Shown here: positions 23,504 through 36,010 of the stretch, in pieces | Position numbering within the stretch: the stretch's first letter is position 1 | Layout: every line of letters starts with the position of its first letter | Assembly (NCBI RefSeq): GCF_013368755.1 | Contig: NC_049565.1 | Coordinates: forward strand, 1,178,001 to 1,242,000 | Direction of reading: 5' to 3' | DNA from: Talaromyces rugulosus | Taxonomy: Eukaryota; Ascomycota; Eurotiomycetes; Eurotiales; Trichocomaceae | Length of the DNA stretch: 64,000 bases | Translations under genes and position numbers: made by a program | Notes under the pieces: generated by a model | Seen by the model: the letters and a program-made list of their open reading frames with translations, nothing else | The model's database searches: none | What the model was told of the DNA's origin: nothing

Positions 23504-24061
23504 ACACGCTAATTTACTCTGGATCTTCGGGGTTTCATAATGGTGTTCACTGCTGGCACCCATGAAACATTGAATCAACCAACATGATAACCTAACTAAT
23601 ACTATTCGGATAAGTCTGCTTAGTCGACAGCTGACAAATTGAGCAAAAAAATAAAAATAAAATTCGGCGAGAAAAAGGAGAAAGAAAAAGAAAAACAAAA
23701 TCACGTCGTCCACTCGAGCGCGCTTCAATTTCTTACTGGTCCCCGACTGCGGTAGATGGCGCTCGGTGATTGGACATTGTCCGCGCTTCGCCCGCTGATT
23801 GGCTCATAGCTTTGTCTGCAACTATCGCGAAACTAATAATAAAGTATTGCGACAAGAATGCTGGAATTGGATTTGTAATTGTGGACGATTACAAAAACTT
23901 ACTCTATCCCTTTAACCCTACGAAAAGTCTTATAAAAGGGCCTCACCCCGCTTTGGTTTCAATATTCAAGTCACGGCACATTTACTTCTAACCGCGATCG
24001 AAGAATTGCTTTCTGGTCGTCCCAATCAACATCTCTTGAATCATTATACTCTTTCTTAGCC
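23504..24061. other. Intergenic with promoter of FAD oxidoreductase
   Basis: 558 bp. Purine/pyrimidine-skewed run at 23,640-23,700 and a TATA box near the right end. No gene seen. Confidence 0.45.
23931..23938 (+). promoter_or_regulatory. TATA box of the FAD oxidoreductase gene
   Basis: TATAAAAG, about 125 nt before the ATG at 24,062, leaving a short 5' UTR. Confidence 0.5.
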
Positions 24062-25379
24062 ATGAAGACAGTCGTCATTGTGGGAGGCTCTTTTGCCGGG
24101 CTATCTACGGCCCATCGGATATTGAAGCAAGCCACCAAGACGGGTCTGTCCGCTAAGGTGGTCGTTGTGTCACCGAATTCTCACTTTTACTGGAACGTTG
24201 CTTCGCCTCGAGCTTTGCTACCAGGGCAAATTGCCGACGACAAGATATTTAAACCCATCGCCGAAGGCTTCAAGCAGTATCCAACAAGCCAGTTTGAATT
24301 AGTCGTGGGTTCCGCCAAAGGCCTCGATGTAGCGGCCCGGAAAGTCGAAATCTCAACTGGCCCAGGTGGCAACGGCGCCACCACTAGCCTTGACTATGAT
24401 TTCCTCATTCTTGCGACTGGATCCAGAACAAAGGAAGCCAGCGATGGCGTTCAAATGCCCTTCAAGAACTTGGGTTCAACCGAAGAAACAAAAGATGCTC
24501 TGCATGAATTTCAAGAGGCGGTGAAAAGGTCCAAGACAATTGTCATCGCTGGTGGTGGCCCGACTGGAGTTGAAACTGCGGGTGAAATAGCTTTTGAGTA
24601 TGGACGTGCAAAGAAAGTTATCTTGGTAAGTTTCTATTCTTCCCCGTTTCTGTTATTGCATAGAAAACCTAACAAGTTTAACTTGCTAACTGGTGAACAG
24701 CTCACAAGCGGACAGACTGTTCTTGATGGCTCAATGACGAGTGTATCAAATTCGGCAATCAGCATTCTAAAAGATCTCAAAGTTGATCTAAGGCTACGGA
24801 CAAAAGTCTCTAGCTCCCGCCAGGCGACACCAGGTGGTCCACAAGAACTCATCCTTTCCGACGGCTCCCACTTGACGGCAGATCTCTATATCCCCACGCA
24901 CGGCATTACCCCAAACTCGTCTTACATCCCCAGTAAATATCTTAACGCTGATGGGTTCGTTGTCGTGAACGATCATCTAAAAATAAAAGGTCTTGAGAAT
25001 GAACCTGTGTGGGCCATTGGGGACGTTTCCGATCGAGAAGCACCACAATTCATGTTTGTTGACAGGCAGTCAAACCATGTGGTCAAGAGCCTTTTCTTGG
25101 CCCTCGAGAAGAAAGATCCAGTACCATATAAGATGGGATTTTCAGGTATGCCACTTATCTTCTTTCTTTGCCCTATTTCAGTTCCCGGTCTCGATCTCTC
25201 TCGCTTCTCAAACCATGTGGCTTACAATATGTCATGTAGGAATGGGTCTTCAAATCGGTAGAAAGACAGGAACCGGCCAGATTGGATTTATAAGACTACC
25301 GGGGTTTTTGATTCATTTCCTGCGAAAAAACCTTTTCTTAGAAAGGGTTCCGTCGTTTATCGATGGTTCCGAGTTCTGA
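24062..25379 (+). CDS. AIF/AMID-like FAD-dependent NAD(P)H oxidoreductase
   Basis: Exons 24062-24625, 24701-25145 and 25240-25379 give 382 residues. N-terminal FAD-binding Rossmann motif VVIVGGSFAGLSTAHR (residues 3-18), the ATG motif FLILATGSR near 118, a second NAD(P)H-binding motif VIAGGGPTGVETAGE near 162, and the FAD-closing VWAIGDVSD near 318 define a pyridine-nucleotide-disulfide oxidoreductase fold. Length and motifs match AMID (AIF-homologous) / FSP1-like fungal proteins. The C-terminus (GTGQIGFIRLPGFLIHFLRK) resembles a membrane-contacting tail of these enzymes. Likely cytosolic or peripheral membrane quinone/NADH oxidoreductase. The first intron (75 nt) is in frame without stops, so unspliced transcript would still be translatable. 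Confidence 0.83.
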
Positions 25380-25739
25380 TCGTCAATCTCTCCGCCTGGT
25401 TTGATAAAACAACTCTTTGTGAACCCCGCAGTGATGGCTTTCCGTCTGATCAGAATACACCTTAGAAGGCTCTTATACTTACTTTTTGTTTTGTTGTTGT
25501 TACTTTTATATTCCCCTTGTATAGAATGTCCACTGAATTTATCCTTGTTATAAACATTGAAATACTGCTATTTAAATTTATCTACAACCATGAATAGATT
25601 TGTATTATTACTGGAGAGTGAAAAGAACATCCATCGTTTCCACACTCAGAAAAGAAAGGCCAAATAACATTTGTTGCCTATTACTACCACGTAAAGGTGG
25701 GTGATTCAATAGTTGATCACTGATAGACTACATGTTTAA
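25380..25739. other. Intergenic between convergent genes
   Basis: 360 bp AT-rich, no gene recognised. Confidence 0.5.
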
Positions 25740-27340
25740 CTAACTACCATAAACCCTTGGAGTGGCAGGCGTAGCACCCGGGAAAAATGTGTTAGGAACA
25801 GTGGGTATAGCAATGGAAGTTGTAATTCCCAACCCGGCAGTAAGCTCTCCCGGCATCGTGGCAGCGGAGTATCCAGAAGGCGCAGCTGTTACTGTCGACG
25901 TCGTTGTGCCGTATGCAGTATGCTGTGATCCTCCCTCCAAGCAGTATCCCTGTCCCCAAGCATCGGCGCACTTGTAATACTCGGTGCTGCCGGATTCGGT
26001 CCACATGGCAAAGTCCTCGATAATGATGTTTGTGCATGGATTGGTTGAAGAGCACAGCACATAGAGTGGGGGTCTCTGAGCGCCGTTTGCGCAAGTCCCT
26101 TTCCAGTTGTTGAACGTGATTGAGTTGTACAGAATTCCGTCCCCGTCAGCGACGGTTTGATCCGACCAGTACGCGTTAATGTAAAGTGAATATGCATTCC
26201 CATGTCCGATAAAGTTTTGCAATGTGACTTCGGTTACTAGATGAGTTAGAATCCCCGTTAGTGATGCAGTTTGAGCAAGGCTATCTGAAGAAAGCCATCC
26301 TACCTGTGCCGTTACCACCATTACTCCTATAAAGCAAGTTAGATTGAACGCATCCCAACTGAAGTAGAAATTTCGAACGCCAAATAACGTACTTGAACAT
26401 GAACATCTGGTTTGAGTTGACTGTATAGATATTATTGTATTCAATTTTGCTAATATCTGGGAAGAATTGAGTCAGCACTGTTGGTCACGATTTTCTTTAC
26501 TTATAAACTGACCTGTGTCTGTGCCCAATGACCCCATACCACAACCACCAGACCAGTTGCAATAGATATTTTCGACGAGAATATGATTTGAAGGGTTCTT
26601 GATAGTAACACACTCGTCTTTGTTCGTGACCTCGACATCGTGAACCCAGATATCAAAGCCCCATACGTCAATACCATCAAGACCTCCTTCGTTCCCGCCT
26701 CTGATAATCATATTGTAGACCTCTCCTTGGTTGCATGTGTCAAGGGTGAGATGGAAGGCAGGAGAATCGACCAGAGCAATGTCATGGATGGCAAAATTTG
26801 TCACTTGAGGCTTTTATTAGTTCCATTGCTTGAAGGTACATACAACGGCGAGAGAGATAGAGACTTGCCATCGTAAAGACGTAGGATACGCGGACCGTAA
26901 GTTCCTTCAGAGTGAAATTGGTATCCATATCCTTGGACTGCACCCTCGCCGCGGGAAGAGTATATCTCAAAATCAGTACTGTGCTCGATGTATATCATGT
27001 TTCCTCCAGCGGTGCCTGTGCGAACAATGATGCCCTCCAAGTTGATGGCCCATGCATTTCCACCACTGAGGGTAACCCAAGTAGCTAGAGCGAAAGTTCC
27101 CAGAGGAATATTCACAACACCGCCGGAAGAGCAAGCATTGAATGCTGCCAAAATAGCTGCGCCGGAATCTGTTGCCCCATCTGCTACAGCACCGTAATCG
27201 GTGATGTCACAAATTTTAGTAGCCCATTTCGCGTCAGATGTAGTCAAGGGGCCTATAGGGTAGGATGAAGTGTCTGCCAGCTGTGCCCATGCCACAGAGA
27301 AGGCATTGAGCCCAAGAAGAAGAATGCTTCTGATATGCAT
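25740..27340 (-). CDS. Secreted GH28 rhamnogalacturonan hydrolase
   Basis: Exons 27340-26869, 26803-26513, 26456-26393, 26326-26304 (23 nt) and 26236-25740 give 448 residues, the size of Aspergillus rhamnogalacturonase A. Signal peptide [19 protein letters not shown]. The right-handed beta-helix begins with [19 protein letters not shown]. Family landmarks include [47 protein letters not shown] and [16 protein letters not shown]. The usual polygalacturonase motif set is replaced by the rhamnogalacturonase pattern, so it should cleave the alternating Rha-GalA backbone of pectin hairy regions. The first intron (26804-26868) must use a GC donor (G|GCAAGT) to restore [20 protein letters not shown] on this strand lies at 27,529-27,536. 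Confidence 0.88.
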
Positions 27341-28295
27341 GATAACCAGGAACTTCTCTAGGGATCCTAATGAAAGTAATATGTAAAATTTAGTTAGTGG
27401 GAATACGCGATATCGGACGCTATTAGTCCTCAGTGCTGAAACAACCGACCCGTTTCCAGTGTTTCGTGCCTTGGGTTTAATATCCAATACACCGATAAAT
27501 GTTCCGGGTCGCAACTTAAGTTATACTGTATTTATATTGTATTTCTAGTTCTTCATAAATCTAAAGACCATCGCTACGTTCATCTACCGAGACACCACTA
27601 ATGTACCCTAAACTTTAAACAAATCAAACACGAAAAACCACATGAAATGGCTTCTCGGAATCGAATTAACCCGCGCAGACTATAGGTTTGTTCAATAAAA
27701 CTACCCCTCTAGAGATTTACGGATTTGCATTAGTGAGTTTGGCTAACCGTCACAAAAAGCGTTTGTTCCACAATCTAATATAAACACAACAGCCAGTGAT
27801 GGGAAATTCAAGCCACTGTAGTATTGTCACACGGTGGCTTGGCTAAACATGAAGAAAGAGAGGGGTTGCTTATGGGCCACATTCTCCTTCCGGAGAAACT
27901 GCAAATGTCGACGCTCCAATAAAATCGCACTTATTCCGACTTTCCGCATGTACCCCCCTTAAGCAGTAGATAAACAAAGCTGTTGATCATCGGGAAGCCG
28001 AGCTTCAGAAATAAATAAGTGAACGTAAATTGTAAAGACTGATAAGATAAATGGCCCAGCTTCCATTTATAGCACTTTATTCTATGGCTACATAGAAACC
28101 CTACAAGTGTCGTAAAGAGACTGTTTCGTTTTCGTACTAGAGTCATGTCTAATATCATCAATTGTATTAGGATTATTCAGTAAGAGAAAAAAGAAAACGA
28201 CAAACAAGCACATAATAGTCGTCGTACCCAGTAAGCGTCACAAGAAAGTGGCGAGTTAACACGAAACCACCACACCCACTAAAATCAATGAATAC
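27341..28295. other. Intergenic, no gene seen
   Basis: 955 bp upstream of the GH28 gene and downstream of the transporter gene. An open frame at 27,931-28,161 on the minus strand has no recognisable motif. Confidence 0.45.
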
Positions 28296-30321
28296 TTACG
28301 CATAATTCATGTGTTCCGACAAAACAGAATTATCTAACTTCAAGGTGATGTTGTTTGTCTTCCGCATTATCTCTTCATCTTCATGCTGGATATATTTGAT
28401 CGGACGCTTTGTGGAAATTGCATCTGGGTCCTTGATGACAATCAAAGCCGGATTTGAGCGATAATATGCATCCACATCTTCTAGGGTGCGGTTTGCTTCC
28501 CGTGGGTAATTAGCATAATATCTTACAAGAGAGTGTGATTTTCAAGTGATCTTGTCTTACCGGTCTCTGGATAAAAAAGCTACATGATAGGCACAAAGGC
28601 CGCATTGAGTACGGTCCACACAATATAGAATCGCCAGCCTAAATTCTGAATCCCAATAGGCGTAATCTCGACAATGGCAAAGTTGGTTATCCTATAGAGT
28701 GTTTGTATCAAGAATTTCCCAACAGGTGGTATTCATCACCTTCCCAGAAAGACTTACCAGTTTGTGGCTGTCGCAACAGCAGCTCCCTTAGTTCTCATGG
28801 GAAGCGAATTGATCTCAGTTGGGTATAGCCATGGAACACCCAGCATTCCTATTGCAAAGGCAACGTGGTACAAGAAGAAGAAAGCAACCGATACGGTGGC
28901 ATAGACCTTGTGTGTTTCTGCAACCCGTAACAGGATGGTGATCACCAAGAACGCAACAAATTGGCCTAACCCAGACATGATCATCATACCTCGGCGCCCA
29001 AACTTTTCCACTAAAGCCACTGCAAAGCAAGCGGAAAAGAAGTAAGAAGTTGCGTTGCAAGCAGTTAGAAGCCGCGATAGGTTATTAGAAAGTCCCACTG
29101 AGTTAATGAGGACCAGAGGGAGATAATAGCTCATGATATTGATCCCTAGTACAGAAAGTTAATCATGAACATGGTGATGGATAGATGTCATGAGGGGCCT
29201 AACCTTGAAACTGCTGAAGTGCTTGGGTTCCAGCTCCTAGGATTAAGCGACGGAGTGTTTTAGTACCATCCCCCTTGTTCCCACGTAACATGTCTCGCCA
29301 TCCGATTGCGTTTTCCTCCTCGTACTGAATGCTGAACCTGATCTCATCGTACTGCGTCTCTATATAAGGATCACTAGTCGGTCTATTCTCGATGCATGCA
29401 AGTACGTTTCGTGCTTCGTTTACATGACCGTGAGCCATGAGCCATCTAATTTAATATTAACAATTTTAACATTTTACGTTAACATAGCATGCATGGCTCC
29501 ACTGGTACATACCTTGGAGACTCTGGGAGCCATGGGATTGTCAAAAATAGGATAAACATGAAGAAAAGTTGCAAGGAAATCGGCAGACGCCAGGCAATGG
29601 ATCCTTCATGGAACGATAGGCCGTAGTTGATCCAATTGACAAGGCAATAGCCGAACACATTTAGCGCCATCTCAAGTATAAGTAATTTTCCTCTCCACTT
29701 AGCTTGTGCCGTTTCGGTTTGCCATACTGGAGCTGTAGCTGTATTGACGCCATTTCCTATGCTATGCAGTTGTTAGGCTTATACATGTAGAACAGTGATA
29801 TTTCCGACGGACTAACCCTAGAATAACCCGGCCAATGAACATCTGGGTCAAACTATATGACGATGCTTGGAGAATAGTCCCAATTACCATGACAGTAGTG
29901 CCCAGGATGATGCTTTTCCTGCGGCCTAGCTTTTCGCCAATGGTAAATGCTAAAATTGCACCAAGAAAACAACCAACGTCATAAATTGCCGTGATTGTCG
30001 AAAGTAATTTGGTTCTCGAGGGGCCGACCAGAGTATGAACTTTTAAAAAGTCTTCTGTCACCACCACGCCACCTGTAAACCTCGAAGTTTAGTGATTCTC
30101 AACCAATAAAGCAGGGATCACGCACGGGAGCATACTGAATACGCCTTGGTCGTATCCAAAGAGCATCATATCCGTAGTGCACGCTACCTAATTGGCCCTC
30201 TCCATAAGTTTTCCTGACTTGAAATTGAGCGATATTAATATGTCCAATGCCCACTAACCATGATCCAAAAGGTAAGCCACCCTCCGGAAAGGCCCAGGTA
30301 GGGCTTCTTCGTCGACGCCAT
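28296..30321 (-). pseudogene. MFS sugar transporter with in-frame stop in TM12
   Basis: Eight exons (30321-30259, 30187-30136, 30072-29817, 29761-29513, 29445-29204, 29145-28758, 28691-28561, 28495-28296) are in phase and encode a 12-helix hexose/lactose-permease type transporter: LFGYDQGVFSG, FTIGEKLGRRKSI, WLPESPRWL, QALQQFQGINIMSYYLP, VEKFGRRGMM, WLYPTEINSLPMR. In exon 7 the codon at 28582-28580 is TAG, where PIM-stop-LFYPETAN should read PIM-Tyr-LFYPET (one base from TAC/TAT). The downstream exon, with NRTLEDVDAYYR and an intact stop, remains open. So either the gene is a young pseudogene, or it makes a protein cut in the last membrane helix, or the base is an assembly error. The final exon may instead continue by another donor (GTAAGT at its stop). 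Confidence 0.75.
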
Positions 30322-31223
30322 TAATCCCAGAGTAAGAGAACCACTAAGGCACTCTGCGCTTCCTTAGAATAGTCGAGGTGAGAAAATTGACTGCGAGAGG
30401 AATCATATCGATACAGAAGGCGCGGTCCGTCAGTTAACTTTATTTTGTCTGCGGATTTGAAGCTGGCTACGGAACGAAAAGTGGTGTGTTGTCCATGAGT
30501 AACAATCGTTTGCGATGTGTAACTCAAACTTTCAGTGATAGTTAAAAGACCAAGAACTAGTGGAAGTCTAGATCCGGATCCCGGCATACTCGAACAGTAG
30601 GCCCCGAAAATGAAGCCGAAAATGAAAACCACCCTAGTTTAAAGTCTGGCACTGCTAATTTATGTCTTAGTACAGGAGGATTTTAGAGAAGAAGGAGCAG
30701 GTTGTGCTCCTCTTTGGAACGTAGCCTCGTGGGGTGCCATGTCGTCTTGGAGCACTTCTAGGACAATACAACTGCGGCAAAATGACGAATCTTCGTGTAG
30801 CACGGATCGTTACATTCAAGACCTGCAGGGATAATAATTTTTTGTCACAAGATTATATGATATCAGATAATAAATAGACGAAGTCATTCGTTCTCGGCCT
30901 TCAGCTGCGTTAGTCAAATAGACCTGTTACATCATGTACAATCCAAGCGTGTATATGCAAGAGAAGTCATGTAGCTAATGTTGAGATAGCCAGGTAAGTA
31001 ATGTAGCGGAATTAAATTCTATTTAGAGGATCTCACATCAACCCCCTTGTTGCAGTCTTTGTATATACACTGGTTACCAGCGGCGTCTTATTTGACGAGA
31101 CTACATGGTCTCTGTTGATTTCGGCTTTCACACATGTCAATACTGGCGTTCAGACGTACCCACAGGCTCCATTCAACATGGAAATCAGCATTCGAACTCA
31201 AATATCTGCAATATGCTGTACCG
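30322..31223. other. Intergenic, no gene seen
   Basis: 902 bp between the transporter start and the epimerase stop. Only short accidental frames. Confidence 0.45.
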
Positions 31224-32237
31224 CTAAGCTGACGCAGATTCCAGCCCTGCTACTATCGACGGAACTTCATCTTCCTTCCAGCTCGTCCAAATATCAGTGC
31301 TTTCTCGGGGTTCCCAGCCTAGCTCCCGTAGCCTGATCGCACGGCTTCTCGAATTGCAACCTAAACCCACTGGAGTCAACGGACCAAATACATCCTGATA
31401 GTGGGCTTCAGAAAAGGTCTGCGCCTGAGGACTCTGGATCTTGCCCATGTCGTGTAGAACCCGAGAAATGTGTTTTGAACCTTCACCCATCGAAATTTCG
31501 GACCCATTCTCGGCGAAGAAATACGGATTTCTTTGGAGGGTTTCAGGATCAGAGTTTTTGATGTATGCCAGAAGCGCCGTATAAGCATGACCAAGATCCT
31601 TAACGTGAACAACACTCCACATATTGTGGCCCTCACCGACATAGCCAGCAAATCCATGCTTCATAGCGAAGCGCACCAAGCCGACCAGCCCGAAAGAATG
31701 GCGTTGGTGTGCCGGGTTAAATCCATAGACTAGTGGTGGAAGAATTATCGCAATTTTGGCTTTATCTCCAAGCTCGCGTGCTGCTTGGACAATAGGGATG
31801 TCGACATGCCGATGCATGGATGTCGATGGTATGGCGTCAATATCTTCCGGGACATCATCGCGATAAATCTTGTTGTTCTTGTACATCCCCACCGCACCAT
31901 CTTCAAGCACACCAGTTCCGCTTGTATGGAGATATATGCATGATTGACCTGCATGAACACGCTGTCGAACGCCTGACAAGATGGCTTCGACGCTAGGCAA
32001 GTCATCACATGATGCCGTGTTTATGGTGATCTCATGCTGCACAGTTTGTGCAGTAAGTAAGTCGAGATTGCTCAAGGTGCCGAGAACGGTTTTGACCCCA
32101 ATTTTTTCGAGTTCTGAGGCCTGTTCCGGTCGGCGCACCAAGGCTGTAACCGGATGTTTTGCAGCAAGGAGTTCATCCAGAACATTCTGTCCGATATACC
32201 CGATGCCAACGAGAAAAACGCTTGAAGGAGATGCCAT
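31224..32237 (-). CDS. NAD(P)-dependent epimerase / atypical SDR family protein
   Basis: Single-exon gene of 337 residues. N-terminal Rossmann motif FLVGIGYIGQNVLDELL (GxGxxG variant) followed by ALVRRPEQASELEK and VLGTLSNLD, as in NAD(P)-binding epimerase/NmrA-like proteins. TSGTGVLEDG, IILPPLVYG and WSVVHVKDLGHAY are typical of extended/atypical SDRs; a canonical YxxxK dyad is not evident, so catalysis is uncertain. Predicted cytosolic; substrate unknown. Near a P450 and an aldo-keto reductase, hence possibly part of a metabolite locus (inference). Confidence 0.78.
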   Translation of the reverse strand: MASPSSVFLVGIGYIGQNVLDELLAAKHPVTALVRRPEQASELEKIGVKTVLGTLSNLDLLTAQTVQHEITINTASCDDLPSVEAILSGVRQRVHAGQSCIYLHTSGTGVLEDGAVGMYKNNKIYRDDVPEDIDAIPSTSMHRHVDIPIVQAARELGDKAKIAIILPPLVYGFNPAHQRHSFGLVGLVRFAMKHGFAGYVGEGHNMWSVVHVKDLGHAYTALLAYIKNSDPETLQRNPYFFAENGSEISMGEGSKHISRVLHDMGKIQSPQAQTFSEAHYQDVFGPLTPVGLGCNSRSRAIRLRELGWEPRESTDIWTSWKEDEVPSIVAGLESASA

Positions 32238-32320
32238 TGGGAGATTCTTGGCAGTTTTCTGCTAAGCTAGTATCGAAATATCAGAATGAATCCGTGATAA
32301 AGTGCTGTCGATTTAACGTA

Positions 32321-32329
32321 CTATTTATA
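32321..32329 (-). promoter_or_regulatory. TATA box of the epimerase gene
   Basis: TATAAATAG on the minus strand, about 85 nt upstream of the ATG at 32,237. Confidence 0.5.
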
Positions 32330-33827
32330 GTTGCGTGTGGAGGTCAACCCCTTATCCACCGGGTTATCTAGTTTCACTTTCAGGTTTTCAAACTTATAAA
32401 TCTATTGAAAATAATTATTAAGCCAGCTACAATTATAATGTAATAAATGCCAATTCTCGATTCGGCCGGTTTCGTCCGCCTTTCAACATCCGGAGCCGAG
32501 GAATCATTGATAACAGTAAGAAAGCCCGAAACCGGTAAAATGTGTACAGGTTATAATATCGTATTATTTGCCTAGACATCTTTTTACTCGGCTATCCAAC
32601 AGAAATTGTTCCCTATTCGCTCCGTTTGAAAGGACTAGCAGTAGAAATGATCTCTGTTCATAGGTGTCTAGTAATCTCTGCATTTTGCAATGCCATTGGC
32701 AAACCTAGGGTAGGAATACTATATCGTATTCTGTGCTTTCCTAGTTACTATCCTGCTTATGGTCTACTTTTACTTTTCAAAAGACAAAGGTCATACACTG
32801 GAAAGAATTACTGTTATTTTTGACGGCAAGGACGGCACTATGATACAACCCATTAAGGACTTCGATGGGGACCAACCTAAACTTGGCGAGAATATTGAGA
32901 CAACCCACATTGAAGACGTGTGGATACTTTTTATTACCTGTGAGGTGTTATTACCGCCATTCCCAAAAACTATTTGAATGACTGGTTTTGGTGGTAGAAA
33001 CACCCCTTCTAAATGTGCTTATTTCCGCGTGTTGGCATTATTAGTAATAGCTTAATATTCGTCAGTGAAGGAAGGGAATACATGTAATCACCCTAGGTTA
33101 TAAGATCCTTGCTGTCTTGGCTGATTCTTCAACTTAGACTTTACGGATCTTATGACTTTCTCGTTTATGCAATGCGGCGAAGCTGTCTTTTATTTGTCCA
33201 TTTTATGCCTAACAGCAAATATTTCGAATTGGTCTTTCGCGTGCGACAAGGGTGGTTCCTGTATTCTGCAATCTACTCCGGATTTGGAAGTAGTTCGCAC
33301 ATCCCTCTAGACAATGATAGTCAAATTCAACGCTTCACCCCACGAGCTTCATCAGAGGCTAACAGAATGGGTTGTCGATCGGCAGCCAGCACATCCTGTT
33401 TTTCGTATCCATCACTCCTCGCCAGTCTCAGTCTCCGAGAGACTTGACCTTAGCCCGCACTACTAACCCAGTACCAATAAGATGCTGTAGTAACATGTAC
33501 CAATGCCCAGAATTATTGCCACTTGATCAAGACTACCACTGGCGATGATGTCTACAGGTAAGTGGTTCGTATTTGCCGTCGCGGGGTTTGTTTCGCCGCG
33601 GGCCCGCGGCGAAAGCTACCATGAATCGTCTAGGGATTCAACAGTATACCATGGTTTAAAAGACAATAATATCCTCTGTTCTTTTCACATAATAGTTTTC
33701 AAACAAGAAGTGAAGAATCGTGTCTAGCGTCGATAAGTTTCGTTGATCAGCCTATCGGGCTGGAATATTCAAGCGCTATATCTATATGCCGCCATTTTAA
33801 GCCCTATCCCAGGCTCTTGCAGATATA
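32330..33827. other. Intergenic spacer upstream of P450
   Basis: About 1.5 kb, AT-rich, between two divergently transcribed genes. Open frames at 32,626-33,727 are short, overlap each other, and show no domain or splice logic. I see no gene. Confidence 0.45.
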
Positions 33828-35741
33828 ATGGCTACTTTTATCTTCGGCGGAATATCGCGTGTGTATTTTCTAGAAACTACTGTTTGTTTATCTGCAATTT
33901 TGGGTCTGATTTTCGTTACCACCGCCCTTCTTCGTTACCATCTTTCTCCACTAAAAAGACTACCAGGCCCCTTTTGGGCTAGGTACAGCCGTGTTTGGTA
34001 CTTTATCCAAACTTGGAAAGGGAGTTTCCATGAAACTAACCGGCTTTTACATGAAAAATATGGTAGGATTGAAGACAGTCATTTCTCGCTGTCATTTGCA
34101 CTTACATCATGACTTCAGGACCGATTGTCCGGATTGCCCCCGACACATATAGCATTGATGACCCTGATTCGGTACGAATACTTTATGGCCACGGCAACGG
34201 GTTCATAAAGGTAACGCGAAACATCCGAGGTTCTATATTGGTGATACTAACAACTGACATTGGTTAGTCAAAATGGTATACGGCCTCCGGAAATCCGTAT
34301 ATTCCGGATCTATTCACTACAAGGGACCCTACACTTCATAGAAACATTAGAAAGAAAGTTGCCAGTCTTTACGCAACTAGCCATCTCTTACGCATGGAAC
34401 CAATAATTGATGATTGTATCGATCTTCTGGTTTCCCGTTTTGCAGAGGTGGCCGATAAAAGGACACAAATAAACCTGCAACATTGGATGCAGTGTTATGC
34501 ATTTGATGTTATTGGGTATATTGCTGTAAGCATGAATATCGAGGAAATCAAATTCTGTATTCTGACGGTTTTTTTTCTAGGTAGGAAAAAGGTTTGGCTT
34601 CCTCGATAAAGGAGAAGACACGTTAGGGATTTTCCCATCACTGCATGGCTACTTGAAATATTGCGCAACCATGGGAGTTTATTCGGAATTCCACTCTCTC
34701 ATTTACAATATCATCAACACTGTATCCTCTGGTGGCATAGGTGAGATTGTACAATTCTCGAAAAGGGAAATAGACAAACGTCTACTCATCGAGGCCCAGG
34801 GCAAGAGTGAGATAGATAGGGACATGCTCTCTGAGGTTCTCCAGTTACATGAAGCTAACCCACAACGGGTTACGATGATTGATATAATGTCAATATGCGT
34901 GACAAATATCGGCGCTGGTTCGGATACAACATCTATTTCTTTGACATCAGTTCTCTATCATCTAATACGGAATCCCCTCTGCCTTGAAAAGGTAAGACCC
35001 TAAATGAGAAATGGGAGAGGCATGATGGTCTGACATTTATCTTTAGTTAAGAGCCGAAATTGACCAGCACTTCTCAACCAACGTTTCTGGTCATATTAAA
35101 TTCGCCGATGCACAAAAACTGCCATATCTCCAGGCTTGTATCAAAGAATCACTTCGTGTACACCCTGCAACGGGACTACCACTTGGCCGGGTGGTGCCCA
35201 AGGGTGGCGTAACTGTTGCAGACACATTCTTTCCTGAGGGCGTATGTCGTTTTTCTCCCCTTATATCTTTGTTAAAAGGCCTTCACCACGCATATAGGCC
35301 ATTTCATTAACAGTTCATTCTAGACGACTCTCGGTGTGAATACATGGGTTGCCCATGCCAATGCCAGTGTTTTTGGGCCAGATGCTCTTTCTTTCCGCCC
35401 CGAGAGATGGCTCGACTCTAGTAAAGAAGAGCTCAAAGCAATGGATAACTACTTCCTAGCGGTAAGCATAAACACATAATCTACTATTTGGTCGAAATAG
35501 ATCGACTAAATTTCGGCAACAGTTTGGACAGGGGTCTCGTACCTGTATTGGGAAAAACATCAGCCTCGTGGAGATGACAAAGTTGATCCCAATACTAGTT
35601 CGAAATTTCGACTTCCGTTTGACAGGGCCGGATATTCTTAAAAACGGTCTTCAGTGCGAAAATGTGTGGTTTGTGAAGCAGAACAATATCATTTGTGATA
35701 TCCAACATCGGTCCACTTTAAAACATTCGAAGGGAGAATAA
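33828..35741 (+). CDS. Cytochrome P450 monooxygenase (pisatin demethylase-like)
   Basis: Seven exons (33828-34062, 34119-34210, 34268-34525, 34581-34991, 35047-35241, 35324-35461, 35523-35741) give 515 residues. An N-terminal membrane anchor (ETTVCLSAILGLIFVTTALL) precedes the proline hinge KRLPGPFWAR. Landmarks in order: YGPIVRIAPDTYSI, the I-helix GAGSDTTSIS, the K-helix ESLR, the PERW meander and the heme loop FGQGSRTCIGKN with Cys about 451. All are intact, so it should be an active ER monooxygenase. The overall style (RIAPDTYSIDDPD, LPGPFWARYS) matches the pisatin demethylase / benzoate-hydroxylase-like fungal P450s. Substrate unknown. Convergent with the aldo-keto reductase gene. Confidence 0.88.
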
Positions 35742-36010
35742 GTATGCACACGTCTACAATGTCTTCTAGATGAAAGTTACATGCCATTTAGTTTTTCATC
35801 TAAGTATTTCAATAAATGTTTGGTTGATATTGATGTTAGACCTTCTGGTGACTCCCGTGCAATATGGGGACTTTTAAACACACAAGATGAAACCGAAATG
35901 TGGTGAACATTATGATTTAATGAATTTCAAAATTTGCATATCTTATGAATGACATAAAATAACACAAGCTAATGTTCAACTTTTTGCATCTGAAAGCTTT
36001 GGTCCTTGCC

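Noticed and set aside
32626..33727. Cluster of short plus-strand frames upstream of the P450
   Set aside because: AT-rich, no motif, overlapping frames and no consistent introns; treated as intergenic.
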